DNA of 64,000 nt from Stratiolaelaps scimitus (lineage: Eukaryota; Arthropoda; Arachnida; Mesostigmata; Laelapidae). The translations under genes and the position numbers were made by a program. The stretch's first letter is position 1; each line of letters starts with the position of its first letter. The notes beneath the pieces were generated by a model that was not told the DNA's origin, did not search any database, and saw only the letters and a program-made list of their open reading frames with translations. Below, one piece after another: positions 24,862-37,100 of the stretch. The DNA lies in contig JABWDB010000002.1 in assembly GCA_019614645.1 (NCBI GenBank), forward strand, positions 20,697,501 to 20,761,500, given 5' to 3'.

Positions 24862-26624
24862 GACTATTTCGTATGAACGCTGAAAGGTCTAGTTTGCAAA
24901 TGAGCTGGCAAGTAAAGTTGTGTGAACTTGCACCTTAGATGGTAACTCGTTTCAAAGTGCAAATGTGCAATCGTTTCTGTATTGTAAACTTTTTAATTCA
25001 ATCTAATCGAATCGTATAATATTAGAAGCATGTTACAATGTATTTACCGTTTCTTTGTTGGTTACTTCGATCGACAGGTAAAGGCATCAATCCTTCTAAT
25101 CATTAATTGCTTGTAATAGTGACGCGATGGGCCCATCGCTTCTACTCTCGCTCTACTTAAACGACCCAGGAACTTAGTCACATCAAAGTCTGTTCATGTG
25201 TAATAATAACATTAATAATAATACTTAACCACAATTCAACGAGACTAGCCAGGCACGCGGCGCTTAACTCCATATTCCCACACTTATTTTTCTTCGTCTG
25301 TGTCGTTCGTCTAAGTAAATCGAGGTCATAATACGAGTTAGTTAGAGAAAAATCGCCTAGATTTAGATCGCCAAGTTTACCGTACAGATAACGTACAGCC
25401 AGCCGTGTTTATCCACCACCTTCATCAGCCCATCTGTTGCCCTGATCTAATCCTTGAATCTCGTAACACTTCGAATTTTTTTGTCGGGAGCTCTCCTCTC
25501 ATCCTCCGCACTAGCGCAGCCACGACGGAAACCCATGTCCTGATAAAGCAGGCCTGCCCGGGCCTAATTGTCAACCGCGATAGGAAGAGACCCGCCGCGT
25601 GGATGGCCTTTCATATACTGAGACGATGTAGCGAGCAGCGGGTGGACAGACGGCTTCGATAAAGGCCGCCGAACTTGCTTGTGCCTACAATATAATTATA
25701 CAACGAAGCTTACATGCAATATCTCCCTCTCTCTTTCTCTGCTTAGCTGTCCGTGTTTCGCGCCTGCTCAGTCAAGCGTTCAGGAACATCGCGCGATTTG
25801 GAAGCGCGTAGGAAGATTTGCAAACATTTCACGCTCACGTAGTTTTGCTAAAAGCGATCAAGGAATAACATCGCGCAACGAGCCACAGAGAAATCGCCCA
25901 TCCAGCAGCTACCTGCGTCTGAGATTTGCGTATGCCACATGTGTAAATGTATCATCTGGTTGTGATACATATACACGCACAAGGTATGAGAAGAAGATAT
26001 GCCGCTGTGTGGTCGTCGTTGTCGTCACCTTGGCTTTTTAGGAGGTATCTACGCTCCGGTTGTAGTGCGTTCACCATGATCGAGTTTTGATTGGTGGGCA
26101 CGCAGCGAGGGAGGCAGGCAGCCCAAACAGACGATGAAGTCTGCTGGTGTGTCTGTGTGTGTTCAGATAGACAGCGAACTGTGTAACAGGATTTCAGCCA
26201 TTTTGTGTCAATGTGTGCACTGTGTAGGTATGGTTTGAGCGGCGCCCGGCCGCGGCTACCGGCTAACAAACACTATGTTGGTTGGCCGATTGAAAATACA
26301 TTGGCGAACGATCCGAGCATGGCGAGCTCGCCGGAAGTTGAATGAAGCTCAAACTGATGGCAGGATATTTGTGTGAGATCGCCCTAATGGGCGGATATAT
26401 ATAGGGTGTAGGATATATTCAAACAGAGCGTTGGGCAAGAAGCTGTTGATTTGCTGGTTTATTTTTCGAATTCAGAATTGCTTTGGGACTTCCAAATCAA
26501 ACTTTCACCTACGTTTAGACGGTGTAAGATAAGGCTGAACCAACACACTTTTCTGAACTCGGTAGTCGTTAGCTGTGGGGAGCAATATAGCAATTGGGGT
26601 TATTTTTGTCCTCGTTGGTTATTA

Positions 26625-26885
26625 CTACAGATTGGTTATTTTTTCTCCGTTGTATGATACACAAAAGGTCCACATGGCGACAAGCTGATAGTTCATGTAG
26701 GAATTTTCCGCGTACATAGTAACAAGTATTATATAAAGGGGGCTCAACACAGATCCTTTAGCTCTCGGCACTCGACCAAGAAACCCCGACCGCCATTTAC
26801 TCAAATTGACCTCCGAGCACCGTGCGCGTCTGACAAAATCAAATAGATATGGAAACGTTCCCTGCCATCTCAGCCTCCACCACAC
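26625..26885 (-). mobile_element. LINE reverse-transcriptase remnant (minus strand)
   Basis: An 86-codon open frame contains the segment RVPRAKGSVLSPLYIIL. This resembles the non-LTR reverse-transcriptase signature in which a GVPQGSVLSPLLF-type motif follows a basic, aromatic segment, here FDFVRRARCSEVNLSKWRSG. The two extra residues in the motif and the missing flanking RT blocks indicate a decayed fragment. The family call is inference from motif memory, and the clade cannot be given. Confidence 0.5.
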
Positions 26886-27127
26886 GAGCTTCCGGGCAGC
26901 GCGTCAACTTTACAGGATCCGCCAGCTCTTCTCTCTCTATTTCTCATCGCTAGGCATGTTTCACCAAGTGTGAAATCAGTCCTCCCAAATATTTACATTT
27001 CAAACAGCACAGAGCTCAATTTGAGCAAGTTAGCTTGAGCTTAACCAAACGTGAAAGACTCGGAGAGCGATGCGAAGAACATCGTTGGAACCGCCAAGGT
27101 AATCGCGGTCAGTTTAGTACAGCACCA

Positions 27128-27139
27128 CCCCCCCCCCCC
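27128..27139. repeat. Poly-C run (12)
   Basis: Twelve uninterrupted C residues. Such runs are prone to sequencing length errors. Confidence 0.85.
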
Positions 27140-28220
27140 ATTTCGGTGAACGTCGAGCTGGGATTTGATCTGTACAGCAGTCACATCAACGGATTCGTGC
27201 TTATGTTGCTCGATATCTAAGTGCTGTGCCCAACCGATAGGACTACTTATGTGTGGATAGCGCCATACACGGATATCGTAGGGGTCGTCGTCGGAGAGAG
27301 AGAGAGCGAGAGAAATAGCAAAACCCGCTTGAGTCCTTCAAACGGGCAGAGGATTCACCCGTATGAGCAAATACTGGTTAGCCAGTGTATAACACCGATC
27401 GATATTCAATGTAGAGGTGATATGACGACAGGAAGATATAGGGCGAGTTGAAACGAATTTGTGTATGGATGCACTTAAAACCTTCGAGCATGTATAACGC
27501 TTTACAGGGCAAGCTTTAAAGGTTAAGGTAGTTCGGAAAATAGATCGACTATACGTCGGGTATAACTACAATTATTGTGAATACGACCGTAGCTTTATTG
27601 CAGCGACAGCAGGCTCATAGCTGATACGACGTATTTGTGCTCAAACAAGACTTTTGATGATGAGTTTCAGCTGAGATCATTGAATTCCTTATTATACGTT
27701 TTTACTGCGTCACTGCGATACGAAAGTACAATAATTGACTGCACCGACGCCATTATTCACGGTTAACATACATGTATGCCCGGAAGTGGCTCGCACCCAC
27801 TAAGCATGAACCAACTGCTCTTCTCACTAAAATAATTCTCTTAATTTTACATGCATAATAACACGATTAAATTCACTATCACTACTATTCAATAATTAAA
27901 TACTAACAACTATCGTCATCCAAACCAGTCCATCGCCTGGAAGCCTCTTCTAGGCTTTGATCTGGTCGAAGTTCATTTCTAGCCGACTTCTGAGGAGGAT
28001 CGATAAACATACACCCAGCCATAACATACATGATGCTTGCACTCATACACTCATGCTGTGAGCATCCCCTGTGAGCGTTCCATTCACCAAAATAGGGTGA
28101 CCCGCCAAATGCGTCGTCCACAATCATGACATTGGTTATAACATTTATGGAGGAGTTATGCCGATACAAATCATGATTCCTGTGGACTTCCCTTCAAATC
28201 TTAGCCTCGTACGACCCCCC

Positions 28221-28276
28221 TATATATCCCCACAATCTACACACATTGTGGGGATATATATATATATATATATATA
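28221..28276. repeat. Perfect 16-bp inverted repeat leading into a (TA)n tract
   Basis: TATATATCCCCACAAT (28221-28236) and its exact reverse complement (28245-28260) flank an 8-nt loop, CTACACAC. The right arm runs on into a TA tract ending at 28276. Alternatives are a hairpin-forming site or a remnant of a small foldback element. Confidence 0.85.
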
Positions 28277-31050
28277 GTTCCTGATTGAGATTGTGGTGCA
28301 AGAATTTGTATCATGGTGATCATCATCATTAGACTCCGCCGCCTCCGCCGCCGTCGCAATGTGGTTTCTTTAATATCGACGATGGCACTTGTTGTCGCGG
28401 GCGAACTTCAAACGTTTGCTCGCTTTCGAGTTTGCCGACATGGCCTTGTCCCGTCTTGTTGTTCCTGGCTGAACTCGATGCGCGAAGACGTCGAAGTATA
28501 GTAACAGCTAGAACCAGTGCGGCTGGTGGCGGCGACGGTGGTGGCATTTGCGAGTCACGGCTGACTTAAGCAGGGATTGGGGCAAACAGCATCTCGTCTC
28601 GACGAAGATGCTCTGTCTCACTCGGTCGCAGGCGCGGGTGTGCTGTTGATGGTCGGCTATGGTATTGCAGTACAACGAATGCACGCGACAACAAGTTGAG
28701 CCGACTGTTGTGGCAAGGTACAACTCTACACAACGAGAGTACCTTAGAGCATACGTACATGCACACAAACATACACTTACTACTGTGAAGCGCTCATAGC
28801 TGAGTGACAGAGAGGGAGATAGAGAGAGATATGTGGAAGATGAAGAGCTGAGACCCCGACGAACGCGACGACCGGCAACAACTTAACTACGTTAGCGGCG
28901 AACGGACAACATTGCCGGTCTCAATAAACAGCGTACGATTGGCCGCGTGAGATTGGGCACCAGGGGCGGGCGTGGAACATCGGGGTGATTAACTGCGCTT
29001 CAAAGCTACGGTTATACCTCATTCCCGTCAACGTGCAATGCGAGCAGACAGTTATACGTACAATGGCATATTTACATCGCGTGGTCGATGGCGAGACGCC
29101 TGAGGCAGTAGCAACCTCGGTAGCAGCAGCAGCAGCGAGCTAAACAGCAGAGGATGCGGAAGACGAAGAATTTTACCGCGGCTAAATGATTCAGGCTCGT
29201 CGAGCGGCCTGGTGGGCGATCTCCCGAGTGCAAGGCCTCTGTCAATGGGTCGATCGATAGATCGATCGGCCGGCTCTTGTGATGTCTTGTATTTGCGTAC
29301 GGTGCAGTGGGTGCCTTCGGTAGGGAACAATCAGACCTATGATGGATGAACAGCGCCGCAGTCCTCGTCGCTCGTACACCTTCGCGACGATTATTACAAA
29401 GACCGTTTGCGGCGATGCAGGACAGCATCGTGCACTTTTGCTGCTATTGCAAAATGACACTGGATGGTGGACTGCAATCTCGAATGGACATATGTATATG
29501 GATAAATATATGTCGGAGAGAGAGAGGATGAAATAGGGGCAGAGAGAACACTGAGTACATCAGGGCAGTTAGTTGTGTCGACACTGACGACAGGACACAG
29601 CGGCCTAATGGCCGGCAATGCCATGTCGCGAATGCGAACAAGCAAAGCCAAGCCGACTGCAACCGACAGCCGCGTCGAGCAAACAAGAAAGGCAACCGTC
29701 AGTGACAGAAGCCACCGATGAGGTTCGATCTTCAAGATGAGGCCGTGAGGCCGTGAAGCGGAATCGAGCAGAGAACGGGAGGCTCACGATGAAGATGACG
29801 ATGGAGCCTAAGTCTAAGCGAGGACAATACGCTGCGGTCCGGCCAGTGGAGATGCGCTAAATTGCTTCAAAGGGGGCCGACATGCAGGTAACAAACGGCG
29901 ATAACAATGACAATGACAACAAGATGAACACGACAGGATGAAGAAGCTGAATCGACTTCGGCGAGCGGCTCATCTTCATCTTGTTGCACTTCGCCGCTTG
30001 CGGAAACACCATCACCAAGATTACACTACATCCTGATTAGATCGCAAGGCTATCGATTCTTCATCGGTGAAGTGGATGAAGCCGATTAGATGAGCTCTCC
30101 GGCGAGGAGTGTTCGCCGACCGCTCATCTGATGAACTAAGCGATTTAGCGTGAGTGTATCTCGTACTGCGAGCGTAATTCGCTGCAAGAAAAAACGTCGC
30201 AACATTCGACGCGTTTGTTGCTAACGGGAAATTATTGGAGAGCTTGAGGCTCATCCCTATGCTTAGATCCTTTACGGTAGCTAACACATGCATTTCGATT
30301 ATTATGAATATATTATTATTATTATCACCACAGTTAACAGGTTGTCGACATCACAAGCAGGGGATTCATGTACCCGATAGTTAATAACTGGTTCCCTTCG
30401 TTGAAGATTGGTACTTCCCCTGAGCGACGCCGAAGTTTCAAGTTGGATATCTACTCTAACTATAGGCCCCTAACTACAGATGATTACTTTCGTCCAGAAT
30501 CGGACAGGTTCCTATGTACTTGTACTATATCTCTATCTCTTTTCCTCCTCCTCGGCACGTTGTACTGATATTAACGTGACGTAGCCGGTAGTACGATGTT
30601 GGACGCCTGCAACGTAGCCCTCTGACCTTCTCTTCCTATCAAGATACTCGGCTGCATGTATTTGTACCTTCTTACCCATAATACTGCACAGTTAGTTATG
30701 TCCTCTATCGGTGACTATCAAGTGAGGAGAGAGTACAATGCAATAACACGAAGCTGAATATCTTCTCACAAATTAGGGTGATACACCTTCAATATATGTC
30801 CCCTCCCTCTCTAGGTTTCTGCCCTTGTGTTATATTGATGCATAAATCATATCATCTTACAATGAACACAACATTTATCTATGAACGATGTGTTTATAAG
30901 GTTTCCCTTTACGAAGGCCAGAAAGCAATCATCATATCATCATATTGATAGGGTCATTTTGTTCTCACCAATCAATGGCAGACAATAAGGCGGCACTCAG
31001 ATATCGGAGGCTCCCCACTGACGCCTCAATTCACTAGTGCAGAGCATCGA

Positions 31051-31100
31051 CGATTATTATAGTTAAATTGTTTGGCGATTATTATAGTTAAGTTGTTAGC
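31051..31100. repeat. Tandem duplication, 2 x 25 bp
   Basis: Two adjacent units begin with the identical CGATTATTATAGTTAA and differ only at a few later positions. Confidence 0.8.
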
Positions 31101-31949
31101 CGCCTAGCTGGCACCTCTATGCACCAGCAGACCTCATCTTTAGGGAAATGGTGGCAGTCATGCAGGCGTGAAGTCCATCGATAAGGAGGTGTCGATTAGA
31201 CTATAGTGTAGGATGGTGAAGTCCAGTGAAGCTAGCGTCCGTTGTCGAATCTCGAACAAGCCTCACTACTGCTGCTGTTGCTGTGATCGCCGACGGTGAT
31301 GAAGTTGCTCAAGTGAGCAAGACTTGAGGGTGACCGTAAGGCAGGTCAGCCAAAGCAGTTGCGCCAAGGAAGAAGCTTGAATGAAGGCGAAGTCGACAGT
31401 GTCGCGACTAGATCCAGGCCTCCTTGAAGGGATTAGCTCTTCCATTAGAGCCTGCGTAGCTTTCAGGTTCAACACGTCTACGAAGCGATGCATCACAGAT
31501 ATAGTCGAGACGCCAAAACCTGGCTCGACAAAACGACCCTTGAGAACGTCCGCTAAATACCGGCAACACAACATTGTGCTCTAAACGAATCGAGGACCGC
31601 CACTTGCACTGGATACAGAGTGGTGGCGGTCATGCAAACTGTGTGCACGTTTGCGCCTATTAGACACTATCGTATTCTCTCGTCTCCTGCTTTGCACGGC
31701 TTTGTATTTATTGCATTATTAGCGAGTTGATCGAACCAAAGTGTGTGACAACACGAAGATTATCAGGTTTCGCAAGCATGCGTTCAAGAGCTTCTCAAGC
31801 AGAAGGCAACGCCAGTGGAGATAGTTCAGTGACAGCAATAACCTCCTCCGACTCTGTGGATCTGGGGAACGAGATGAAGATTTGAGCATTTTCTCTAATC
31901 TCGTCTCTGGACTCCAGTCAAATGCCGAAAAGGACTACCCTACCTTACC

Positions 31950-32096
31950 GTCAGCGCGGTGGCCTGGACGGCTAAGTCTCTGGTTATCGGAAGCCAGAGA
32001 CCGCAGGTTCGAGCCCCGCCGCGTGACATATAAGAGAGCTTAAGCATTGTAAAATTGCAGCTTCTTTAATAAACAAATATAACCTTTACCTTTACC
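31950..32096 (+). mobile_element. tRNA-Leu-like SINE, most complete copy (plus strand)
   Basis: The head is tRNA-like. It has 5' GTCAGCG pairing with 3' CGCGTGAC, an A-box-like TGGCCTGGACGG (31960-31971), an 8-bp stem GTCTCTGG/CCAGAGAC, and a B box GGTTCGAGCCC (32006-32016). A tRNA-unrelated body follows (TTAAGCATTGTAAAATTGCAG), then a tail with AATAAA and repeated CCTTTA. The body is shared with the copies at 19.3 and 21.7 kb, which defines a dispersed family. The promoter boxes suggest this copy could be transcribed by Pol III. It is not a functional tRNA gene: the anticodon loop is enlarged and the acceptor stem imperfect. Confidence 0.9.
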
Positions 32097-33245
32097 AGAT
32101 ACGGTAGCGTGAAATAAATCTTGATAATTTGCGTTTTCGGCAACGACGGTCACGTGGTACGTAATCAATACTATGTTTCGTGGGCCGCACGATAGGGTAA
32201 AATCTGTTCAGATCGTTGAGTTCACATTGCTGCATTAACTTGGAGTTCTTCGTTTGTTTCATTCTTTACGCCACTAACGATATTCGGCAGGATACATATT
32301 ATATTAAGGGGTCGATATCGGAATCAGATAGAAACAAATTTACTGCAGGCCTAAGCCGAATTTTAGGATCAGATTTTGGAATCAAATGCTCAAAGATCCA
32401 GGGGATGAGCGTCCACCAGCATTGCAGAAAACAAAACGTAGTCGTGAAATCTGGTCTGCATATTGCATTTCTTCCCATAATATCTATGAATAATTAATAA
32501 AATCACGTTTTGCGATTAAGTTCATACTAGTCCATAACACTGATATTTGTCTTGTTGTATACATACGTAGCATAGAGCGTCTGTATATTGCTCCATTTCC
32601 AGCAACGAACCTCCGCCGAGGATGCCCACCCCCCTCATTGACAGACACGGCCCAACACGTGTACTACGTTATCCACAACAGTGGCGAGATTTGTCAATTT
32701 TTGTTGCATGCATCAGTTGTCCACCACAAACAGCGCACAGTGGCACACATTCATCTACACGTTTCTCGGACTGCTGGAACTGTGAACGGAGTCGACGGGT
32801 TTGATGTCAACCTCGCCGATAGACATTCGATTTTTGTAGTAAGCGACAGTTCGTTCTGTGCTGTTCGTGTGTCTAGGAGTCGCAGAGGTGTGAGTGAATC
32901 AGCGACTTGATGGCTGTGCCCGTTCTCGTCTAACTGGATGACGTGAATGCCGTAATTGTTTTTGCGCGTGTGTATGCCCCTGTTGTTCCAATAGGTGAGT
33001 GTGATTCGAATTGAATCAAACAGTTGATATGTAGTGACACTGCTCATGGTATTGACATCGATCTATTACATAATGAGATTGCTTGGCGACGTTCATGAGG
33101 ATGATTCGTGCTGTTGAAAGACTATTTGTGTATCATGATTATGGTCTCTGAACGGTTATTACATGATTCCATCTGATCGCTAGCATTTGCAAATCCTTGA
33201 TGCGACCTGTGTGAGCGAGGTTGTAGACTATCCCGTTGAGTGTAC
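32097..33245. other. No gene supported
   Basis: Two plus-strand frames of about 90 codons (32216-32497 and 32638-32910) are open but resemble nothing I know. No splice context supports them. Confidence 0.4.
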
Positions 33246-33584
33246 ATGTTCGAGCTCGTGCCAATTTTGGAACGAGCCCTCAATCAGTTGATGAAAAGAA
33301 CAGAAGTCCAGCGGGCTTACATCAGGAGTGTATGCGGGTTGGCTCCAGAACTTGATTCCTCAACAATAGCAGTTTTATGGGGACGAACGCTGTTGTGGAG
33401 AAGTCATGTACGCATACACTTGTTAGCGGCAAGCCACGTACCCAGATTGTGTGCCAAAAAGTATTTGTTTATACACCTGTCCGGCGACAGAGGTTTTCAG
33501 AGGTACATGCCGATAGAACGCGATTCCGTCAAAATCGATTGCCATAGTAAACGCTTGCAGGTTATGCAAGCATGCCATTTTTAG
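33246..33584 (+). mobile_element. Possible LINE ORF2 C-terminal remnant
   Basis: An open frame of about 113 codons begins MFELVPILERALNQLMKR. It contains EVQRAYIRSVCGLAPELDSS and, shortly after, IAVLWGRTLLWRSH. The order 'QR..IR...GLAP..SS.IAVL.GR..L' recalls the region after the reverse-transcriptase domain of R1/I-type LINEs. The match is from memory and weak. A cellular exon is the alternative. Confidence 0.3.
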
Positions 33585-34121
33585 TATCAGCGAAGAAACG
33601 GCCACATACATTTCGATGATGAGTATTATTAGTTTCGTCGAAGTGATACTTTGTAAAGAAATTGTTATCATGAGGTTTTCCATTTGATTTTATCCAGATA
33701 ATTTATATCCGTTAAAATCGTTGACATTCATTCAAGAAGGGTGACACCGTCGATGCTCAACGCTGCCTGGCCGAACGTCAACTGATGTAACTACATTAGA
33801 CAGAGACAAATTCAGACATAATATGTAATCGCCTCTAAATTCAGTTGGGGTGAGCACACGTTTCTGCAAAGATGCTTTGGTGGAACAAAAAATGAAATGC
33901 TTTATGAGGTTGCCCTTTATCTTTGAACGAGTACTGACGACCTACTGCTGGTAGGCTCATGTTTCAACACCGTTCGAAGACACTGGTTGAGCTTCGATCA
34001 CGTACCGACAATGCTTATTTCGATGACGATTATCATATATTGCTCCGCCAAGGGTGTCCGTCTAGAATAATGGATCTTCATTTCTCTGGTCGTGGTCTCT
34101 TCGTCGTGCGCAGGCGCCACA
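33585..34121. other. Upstream region of the coiled-coil gene
   Basis: No coding sequence seen. A pyrimidine-rich tract followed by GCGCAG ends at about 34112. It would make a good splice acceptor ten bases before the first ATG, so a 5' UTR exon further upstream is likely. No TATA box is evident. Confidence 0.4.
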
Positions 34122-37100
34122 ATGTTTGGTAAAGCACCACGCCAGACGATCTTTGACATTGCTGCCGCAAAGGCCGCACTTACATCGTTCCATAGTACCG
34201 AAATCAAGGGCGTTCCGGCCGCTGCTCAAAGAAATCACCACAATGTGCAGCGACAAATCGAGAGGTGAGCGAATTGTTAATTATGGTAAGATCAATGTGC
34301 AGTGTACGGGCATAGCTGGCATACGCATGAAGTTAGATTTCATTTCGGTCTAAGAGAGGGATGTTCGGGAAAAAAAATGTTTGGTTGACTTCTCTATCTG
34401 TGAATAAAAATCAAGAAATTCTATGTAGGTGCTATATATATATATATATATACATTGATATTATTTAATATAAATTATAACAGCCAATTATCTCAATTTT
34501 TTTTCGCCTATTCGTACTTGCTGATTCAAATCGTCCTGCGTCCAGTACGCAATCCTCGACAGGCTTGCTGTCTACCCCTCGGAGAAATTCAGTGCCAAGT
34601 TGGACCAGTAAACAGCTAGCTACGTCCGAGCAGCAAATTCGGGAGCGCGATCTGATCATTGTGCATCTACGCAAGGAACGAAATGCGGCTGTGAGGCGAG
34701 CACGCACCTTGTTCGACGCGTATGAGCGATTGCGGCGACTTTCCGTACGGTCACTGCCCTCTGAAAAGTTGCCCGAAAATATTTCGAAGCAAATTGATGA
34801 TGCTCTACAGGTTAGCGATACCTTTCGCACATTGCTGTCACTGTCGGCTGAATGAAGAGTTTTACATATTTGTTGCATGTCATTTCGTCGTTCTGTTTGA
34901 AAGAACTTCTCGTTATCTCCTGTGTCGCACACGGCGTTCGTAATCAATCGCTGAGTGTGAAAATATCAACAGTAACAACAATCGTCGTCTTCGTTGAAGT
35001 CGTATTGGTGTAAAAGTATAGCCAAAATCGAACCACAACAGGCCATTTACCAGTATTTACCTTAAATCAACTATATAAATATGTATATATATATATGTTA
35101 TACATGTATAATTCGGTAGACCCCTAGTTTTTAGTTAGTGAGTTAGATTCTGATTAATAATTGGCTAGTTTAAAATATATATAATTACACAATCCGAACC
35201 TGTCCACAAAATACGCCAACGGCTTTCAGCGGTCTGAACCAATAGCTCAATATGAATTCAAGCCGTTTCCCCGATTGAAACTCACTGCGGTAGTAAAGTA
35301 GTATTCCGGCAGAGAAGTCCCATTGTATCATATATTTTCATTTATGACCAGACATTTTCTTTCAATTTTTTTTCTCTTTTCTTTCTCGTATTTATCATAG
35401 GATGATGAGAACAACAGCGTGGAAGCAGAAAGCGAAACAAGTGACACAGACATGGCGAACATCATCGATAGGCTGAACGCAGAATTAGCAACTGAGAAAG
35501 ATCGACACATCTTGGTGAACGCTAGCAAGAGTGCTCTCGCTGAGGTAAAGAATCAGGCTGACAAATGCTAGCCGCAAAAAACGAGGGAAATGATTCACTT
35601 ATTGGGGAAAAATAGACACTATAGTAGTTCCGGTGGTCTCAGCATTGTATTTGTCCAAAATATCGCTCAACCCAGTGTAGAACCTACCTGAAGCAGGTAA
35701 GCTCCTAATCGGCAGTGCCAGTTGTTTTTTTAATTACTATAAACCTGTCGTGTTCGGGTCAAAATCCTCGGGCACCAAGGCGTACAGCGTATGACCTGTA
35801 TGGAACGGTTCGTAGATTCTGTCGAACCCGTCCTAAAGGCAGTAGGTTAGCCCAATTACAATGGTAATAGAGTTGAACAGTGTAATATGTTTTTTTATAG
35901 GCACTTGAAAGCTGACCTGCTATTATTCTACACGTATTCTATCTCAGTTCTCACCTACACCTAAGCAAACTGTTCTTCACGATTTTCACTCTCACTAAAA
36001 ACGAATTGAAGATACAACCAAAAAAAATAGCAACAAAAACCTGTGTGAACAACGCCTTCGTCCAGCCCGCACAAACCAGCTAGACATAGCTTCTTTTAGC
36101 ATTTGTCTCTTGTGTCAAATGAAGTGTATTGTGTTGTATTCTTGGGTACATAATTATGTTTCGTTTATTTAATTTTCGTTTCAAAAGTTCGATTTAGAGT
36201 TATATGTTGTTATATCTTTGTGGAAGCATCATCAGCCGGTGACGATTGTCGAAGGGTCCGGAAGCTACGTAAAATCTATTCTATTTTCAGTTGAATACTG
36301 CGTGCAAACAGTTGTTAAATTAGAAAGATTCTGACAGATTTTATTGCATACAAATAATGTGAGGTTATGAGCTGAGAAACGTCAGTCCCAAATATCGTGA
36401 TGCAAGAGCTGAGAAAATTTCATTGGACATGCAGGCCGAGAGATGCGGGAAATTGTTGATTCAGGTGGCGCAAGGGCTGGAAGCGCTGGGAAATTCGCCG
36501 AGACAGCACAACCACCGCTATGATGAGTGTCGGACCAAACTTGAGGAATCCATCACAAGCATAATGGTACTTAAGAGTTACGACACAGCTATAGCTATCA
36601 TGGCTTATACTAAAATAGCTTAAATATACAGCAACTACTGTCGCTATCATGATAATCACAATAAGAATAATAATAATATTAATAACAGTAATAATAGTTG
36701 CCTCAAAATGTAGCGCATATTAGGAGATTTTGATTACCTGATCCGTTTGACAATCGATATCACTCACCCATTTTTGATGTCGATTCGGGTCTAATGCCAT
36801 TTTATAATAGTTACGGATTAAGGGCGACCTATGCTCGAAATGCAGCGAACGCGAGACATCTACTGAAAACGAGAACCAGCTGCCCGTTGAAGACGTGGTT
36901 GTGGAACAGATCCAATATAAAGGAGGATGTAGCAGTGATTTCCAGGAGCGTCAGAAGAACAGCATGACCTTGCACCACGTGGCCCAAGTATCGGATAGAG
37001 AGACCCGGATCCCCGCTGAGGGCGAGGCCACTGCTGAGGGCGAAGGCGGCCCAAATGTCCTGGTTGAAGATGGCCTACTGGCGAAACAACGTGGTCAGGG

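Larger units (their letters stand above)
23040..26624. other. Gene-free stretch
   Basis: Nothing convincing. Holds the (CT)n tract and the short tandem duplication listed separately, plus AT-rich DNA around 25 kb. Confidence 0.5.
26886..31949. other. Gene-free stretch
   Basis: No recognised exon. Holds a poly-C run, a perfect hairpin and a short tandem duplication, listed separately. An open frame of about 97 codons on the minus strand (28193-27903) is protein-like in composition but unrecognised. Confidence 0.45.

Noticed and set aside
27776..27830. tRNA-like segment on the minus strand (GGTGCGAGCC near a CCGGGCA end)
   Set aside because: The B-box match is poor and no matching 5' half or A box could be found.
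31950..32026. Functional tRNA-Leu gene
   Set aside because: The acceptor stem is imperfect, the anticodon loop is too large, and the unit is followed by a body shared with other dispersed copies, so it is the head of a SINE.
3620..34121. CRISPR array, operon or other prokaryote-type system
   Set aside because: No regularly spaced direct repeats and no ribosome-binding-site-led gene strings. The window is clearly eukaryotic.
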